Assembly: GCA_016841665.1 (NCBI GenBank)
Contig: JAENYT010000002.1
Location: forward strand, 62,001-126,000
Source: Methanobacteriota archaeon
GTDB taxonomy: Archaea > Halobacteriota > Methanomicrobia > Methanomicrobiales > Methanomicrobiaceae
Direction: 5' to 3'
DNA length: 64,000 bases
The notes under the pieces were generated by a model. The model did no database searches. It was not told the DNA's origin and worked only from the letters and a program-made list of their open reading frames with translations. Below are positions 61,113 through 64,000 of this stretch, in pieces. Numbering within the stretch: position 1 is the stretch's first letter; each line of letters begins with the position of its first letter. The position numbers were made by a program, and so were the translations under genes.

Positions 61113-62087
61113 ATGTCAGAACTGGATCTCGAGGACATCCCCGGCGTTGGACCGACAACGGCCGATAAATTGCGCGATGCGGGGTATGCCACGATTGAGA
61201 GCATCGCTACCGCCTCCCCTTCAGATCTTGCCGAGGCAGCGGAAATCGGCGAAGCTTCTGCGAAAAAAATGGTGAAGGCAGCCCGTGCGATGGCCGACAT
61301 CGGCGGGTTCAAGACGGGAAAGGTTGTGCTGGAGGAGCGAAAGGAGGTCCGCAAGCTCACGACGCTCGTTCCCGAGTTCGACGAACTGCTGGGCGGTGGC
61401 CTGGAGACCAAATCGATCACCGAGTTCTACGGGGAGTTCGGGTCTGGAAAGAGCCAGATCGCCCACCAGATGGCGGTGAACGTCCAGCTGCCCGAGGAGT
61501 ATGGCGGGCTGAATGGGTCCGCCGTCTACATCGACACGGAAAACACCTTCCGTCCCGAGCGTATCGACCAGATGGTCAGGGGGCTGGACCTCGATCTCGA
61601 TCTCCCGGACACCGAAACCTTCCTCGAGCAGATCCACGTGGCAAAGGGGTACACCTCCGACCACCAGATGCTCCTCATCGACAGTGCCCGGGAGCTCGCC
61701 GCGGAGCTCAAGGAATCCGGCAAACCGGTGAAGCTCTTTGTGATCGACTCGCTGACCGCGCACTTCAGGGCGGAGTACGCAGGCAGGGGGACGCTCTCCG
61801 TGCGGCAGCAGAAGCTGAATAAGCACATGTACGACATCGCCAAGCTCGCCGAGGAGCACAATGCCGTGGCGCTCGTCACCAACCAGGTACAGTCTAACCC
61901 TGCGGTGTTCTTCGGCGATCCCACCAAACCGGTTGGGGGCAACATCGTCGGCCACGCCTCCAAATTCCGCGTCTACCTGCGAAAGAGCAAGGGAGGAAAG
62001 AGGCTCGCCAAACTTGTCGATAGCCCCAGCCTTCCCGAGGGCGAGGCGCCGTTCCTCGTGGAAGAGAGCGGCCTCAAATCGGTCTGA
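61113..62087 (+). CDS. radA: DNA repair/recombination protein RadA
   Basis: 324 residues from ATG 61113, spaced eight bases from GAGGT. N-terminal helix-hairpin-helix [16 protein letters not shown], Walker [10 protein letters not shown], polymerisation Phe in the linker, and the ssDNA loops [13 protein letters not shown]. Archaeal Rad51-type recombinase for strand exchange. Stands alone with its own ribosome site. Confidence 0.97.
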   Translation: MSELDLEDIPGVGPTTADKLRDAGYATIESIATASPSDLAEAAEIGEASAKKMVKAARAMADIGGFKTGKVVLEERKEVRKLTTLVPEFDELLGGGLETKSITEFYGEFGSGKSQIAHQMAVNVQLPEEYGGLNGSAVYIDTENTFRPERIDQMVRGLDLDLDLPDTETFLEQIHVAKGYTSDHQMLLIDSARELAAELKESGKPVKLFVIDSLTAHFRAEYAGRGTLSVRQQKLNKHMYDIAKLAEEHNAVALVTNQVQSNPAVFFGDPTKPVGGNIVGHASKFRVYLRKSKGGKRLAKLVDSPSLPEGEAPFLVEESGLKSV

Positions 62088-62101
62088 CACGGGATTGGCC
62101 G

Positions 62102-62821
62102 ATGTCTCCCCGCCCCACCTTTTCACCGAGCGGTCTGGTGTGCGATGTCGACGGCACCATCACCGATGAGCGCCGCCGGATCAATCTCGAGGCGGTGTGC
62201 GTTTTGCGGACGCTCATCGATGCCGGGATTCCCGTAATCCTTGCAAGCGGCAACACGGTCTGCTCCATGGATATTCTCTGCAAGATGATCGGGACCGACG
62301 GGACGATTATCTCCGAAAACGGTGGGGTTTACCGGGCGACGTACCAGGGCGAGCGGCATGTCTGCGCCGACCGGACGCTCGCATGGGATGCATATCATGC
62401 CCTCGAGCGACATTTCGCGCAGGAGGGAGTGCCGCTTGAGCTCTATTCCCCAGAATACCGGTTTGCCGATGTCGCATTCGCCCGCAATGTGGATCTGGAG
62501 GAGGTGCGCACGTTGCTGAACGACAGCCCTGTGCGGGTGCTGGATACGCAGTTTGCGGTCCACCTGCTGGCGAAAGACGTAAACAAAGGGACCGCTTTTC
62601 GCCATCTTGCAGGGAAGATGGGCCGTTCGCCTGCCGAGTTTATGGCGATCGGGGACTCGGAAAATGATGTGGAGCTGATACGCGCCGCCGGGGTCGGCGT
62701 AGCCGTCGGAAACGGGTGCCCTGCCACAAAGGCTGCGGCGGACTGGGTTGCGCAAAAAATGTATGGGGATGGCTTTGTAGAAGCGATACAGACCTTTTTT
62801 CCCTATTTCTTTGAAAGGTAG
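62102..62821 (+). CDS. Phosphoglycolate phosphatase (archaeal HAD type)
   Basis: 239 residues. Catalytic Asp pair in CDVDGTITD, a C2B cap domain, and GDSENDVELI. Archaeal phosphoglycolate phosphatase removes the oxygenation product of RuBisCO, here perhaps serving the phosphoribulokinase/RuBisCO pathway seen at 46984. Its 3' end overlaps the convergent PRC-barrel gene by 19 bases. Other HAD sugar phosphatases are possible. Confidence 0.86.
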   Translation: MSPRPTFSPSGLVCDVDGTITDERRRINLEAVCVLRTLIDAGIPVILASGNTVCSMDILCKMIGTDGTIISENGGVYRATYQGERHVCADRTLAWDAYHALERHFAQEGVPLELYSPEYRFADVAFARNVDLEEVRTLLNDSPVRVLDTQFAVHLLAKDVNKGTAFRHLAGKMGRSPAEFMAIGDSENDVELIRAAGVGVAVGNGCPATKAAADWVAQKMYGDGFVEAIQTFFPYFFER

Positions 62822-63054
62822 CGGTCGACCACGATATAGTCCTTGATGTCCTTGACGGCCTCAAAGGGAACGAACATCCGCTCTCCTTCTATCGCATATC
62901 CTGCCGTTTCAAAGCTCTGGTCAGGCTTGACGACGAGATCGATAACCTGCCCCGTGTGCAGATCAAAGGTGATGTTTTTTATCGTTCCCATGACCATGCC
63001 GTCGGTACTCATAATCTGTTTTCGAGAGAGAGCACGAGCAAAGGTTTTTTTCAT
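62803..63054 (-). CDS. PRC-barrel domain protein
   Basis: 83 residues from ATG 63054. SRKQIMSTDGMVMGTIKNITFDLHTG and VPFEAVKDIKDYIVVDRYL follow the PRC-barrel fold, found free in methanogens and as the domain of ribosome maturation RimM. Role unknown. AT-rich start region; 140 bases upstream hold a TTTTTT-type tract (63048-63061). Confidence 0.8.
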   Translation of the reverse strand: MKKTFARALSRKQIMSTDGMVMGTIKNITFDLHTGQVIDLVVKPDQSFETAGYAIEGERMFVPFEAVKDIKDYIVVDRYLSKK

Positions 63055-63194
63055 AAAAAAAAGGAGTTCATGATAGTATTTAAATTGTTCCAAATCCGTA
63101 AAAACCGATGTATCCCCTGAATTTCCCCCCGTTATTCCATGCATCCGGCGGGCAGTTTGGCAACCCCGCAGGCACGTTCGCCAGTGGGGCGATG

Positions 63195-64000
63195 TCAGAG
63201 CGAGGGGAACACGCGGATGATGTCGGATTGGGTGATGATACCGACCGGCTTTCCGTTTTCGATGATCACAAGCCGTCCGATTTCTCGCTCTTTGAACCTG
63301 CTGATAACCTCATAGAGTTTGATATGTGCCGGGGCGATAACCACGTCGCTGGTCATGACCTCCACGACGTGCGTCTCGGTGGAAAGCCCCTTATCGAGGG
63401 CCCGGGCGACATCGCTCAGCGTGATGATGCCCTGCAGCCGTTCATCTTCCACCACCGGTGCACCGTGGATGTGGTGTATGGAAAAAAGCCGTATCGCATC
63501 CGCAACCGCGTCATCGGGGCTGAGCGTGTACAGCGGGGTGCTCATGTAGTCCCTGATCGGTTTTTTGGGAAGGGACGTCATCTCCGAGATCGTGATGAGT
63601 AACGCCTGCTGCACCTCATCTTTCCCGTAGATCTCCCCTTTAATCACCAGTTTGTTGACCGGGGTCGGACCGACGGTGATCATCTCGCCAACCTCGAAGG
63701 ATTTGACGCTTCCGATAAGCTTTATCACTGCATGGCAGAGATCCGGGTGGCAGAGCGTGGTGAAGTCGATCTCCTGGACGCTGACTCCCTTCAACGGTCT
63801 CCCGTCCCTGCTGATAGGAACGACAGATTCATGCTCCGATATCGTCAGGTTGAGCTCATTATAGGCCTGGGCGGTGGGGTGGTACCCTCCCTTCGGGCCG
63901 GGAATGCCGTCGACGAGGCCGAGGGCTTTGAGGGCCTGCATCTGGTTGCGGACCGTCCCCGGGTTGCGCCGCAACACCTGGGCAATCTCCTCTCCCTTGA
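63195..64000 (-). CDS. Winged-helix and CBS-domain regulator, N-terminus beyond window (partial)
   Basis: The frame is open to the right edge, so the N-terminus is missing; about 268 residues are seen. Visible order: a winged-helix part (IAQVLRRNPGTVRNQMQALKALGLVDG), a central region (about 50-150), and a CBS pair (about 155-262: MSTPLYTLSPDDAVADAIRLF; VMTSDVVIAPAHIKLYEVISRF). Such proteins sense adenosyl nucleotides and bind DNA. The target is unknown. Confidence 0.85.
   Translation of the reverse strand, partial: KGEEIAQVLRRNPGTVRNQMQALKALGLVDGIPGPKGGYHPTAQAYNELNLTISEHESVVPISRDGRPLKGVSVQEIDFTTLCHPDLCHAVIKLIGSVKSFEVGEMITVGPTPVNKLVIKGEIYGKDEVQQALLITISEMTSLPKKPIRDYMSTPLYTLSPDDAVADAIRLFSIHHIHGAPVVEDERLQGIITLSDVARALDKGLSTETHVVEVMTSDVVIAPAHIKLYEVISRFKEREIGRLVIIENGKPVGIITQSDIIRVFPSL

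Noticed and set aside
1-64000. tRNA, rRNA, 7S RNA, RNase P RNA, CRISPR or IS elements
   Set aside because: I read the gaps between genes for T-loop patterns, repeated spacers and transposase frames and found none I could support; a covariance-model scan would be decisive.

Overview
The window is a dense, high-GC stretch of archaeal chromosome. It fits a hydrogenotrophic methanogen of the order Methanomicrobiales; genus is unresolved. Signs are eukaryote-like ribosomal proteins (S19e, L39e, L31e, L21e, LX), aIF6, prefoldin, RPA and RadA, methanogen families DUF1890/DUF1894 beside FdhD, an archaeal phosphoribulokinase, DapL/LysA lysine synthesis, TATA boxes with short leaders, and frequent 4-8 base ATGA-type gene overlaps. 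I see no rRNA or tRNA gene, CRISPR array, insertion sequence or prophage.

Left part (1-17.6 kb): the end of a type IV pilus/secretion operon (ATPase and two TadC-like membrane proteins); aIF1; a B12-dependent ribonucleotide reductase divergent from cobyric acid synthase; small Cys-rich proteins; a sugar nucleotidyltransferase; a CBS-ParB fusion; Hsp20; a membrane FKBP-like protein; thioredoxin-like, zinc-finger and DUF371 proteins; exonuclease VII; a TIM-barrel isomerase; a CNNM/CorC transporter; PurN; and a radical SAM protein.

Middle (17.6-28.8 kb): one long information-processing superoperon on the + strand: RNase P Rpp21, YhbY, S19e, PDCD5, a PP-loop ATPase, L39e, L31e, aIF6, LX, prefoldin alpha, FtsY, SRP54, TrmY, Pus10, L21e, RpoF, DUF655 and KsgA, then a DUF2769 protein with its own promoter and a HemK2-type methylase. 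It joins ribosome assembly, protein targeting and tRNA T-loop modification.

28.8-39.5 kb: a poorly conserved stretch of small ORFs, one apparently frameshifted; MutL and MutS; a LeuC/LeuD/LeuB-type operon; and a membrane PAS sensor that has lost its kinase domain.

39.5-50 kb is the most distinctive part. A three-gene nitrogenase-like operon (NifH-like plus two different NifD/K-like subunits, each with three P-cluster-type cysteines) stands without any nif or cfb partner. It is followed by two tandem TrkH potassium transporters, an operon of phosphoribulokinase and ADP-dependent sugar kinase (reductive hexulose-phosphate pathway), and an oxygen-defence operon: rubredoxin, a rubredoxin missing two iron ligands, flavodiiron protein FprA, and a decayed desulfoferrodoxin (superoxide reductase) pseudogene that lies outside the six-frame gene calls.

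Right part (50-64 kb): glutamate dehydrogenase; a very long U32 protein; DUF1890-DUF1894; FdhD; DapL-LysA; RPA; MsrA; an S24e-like protein; RadA; phosphoglycolate phosphatase; a PRC-barrel protein; and a winged-helix/CBS regulator running off the window end.
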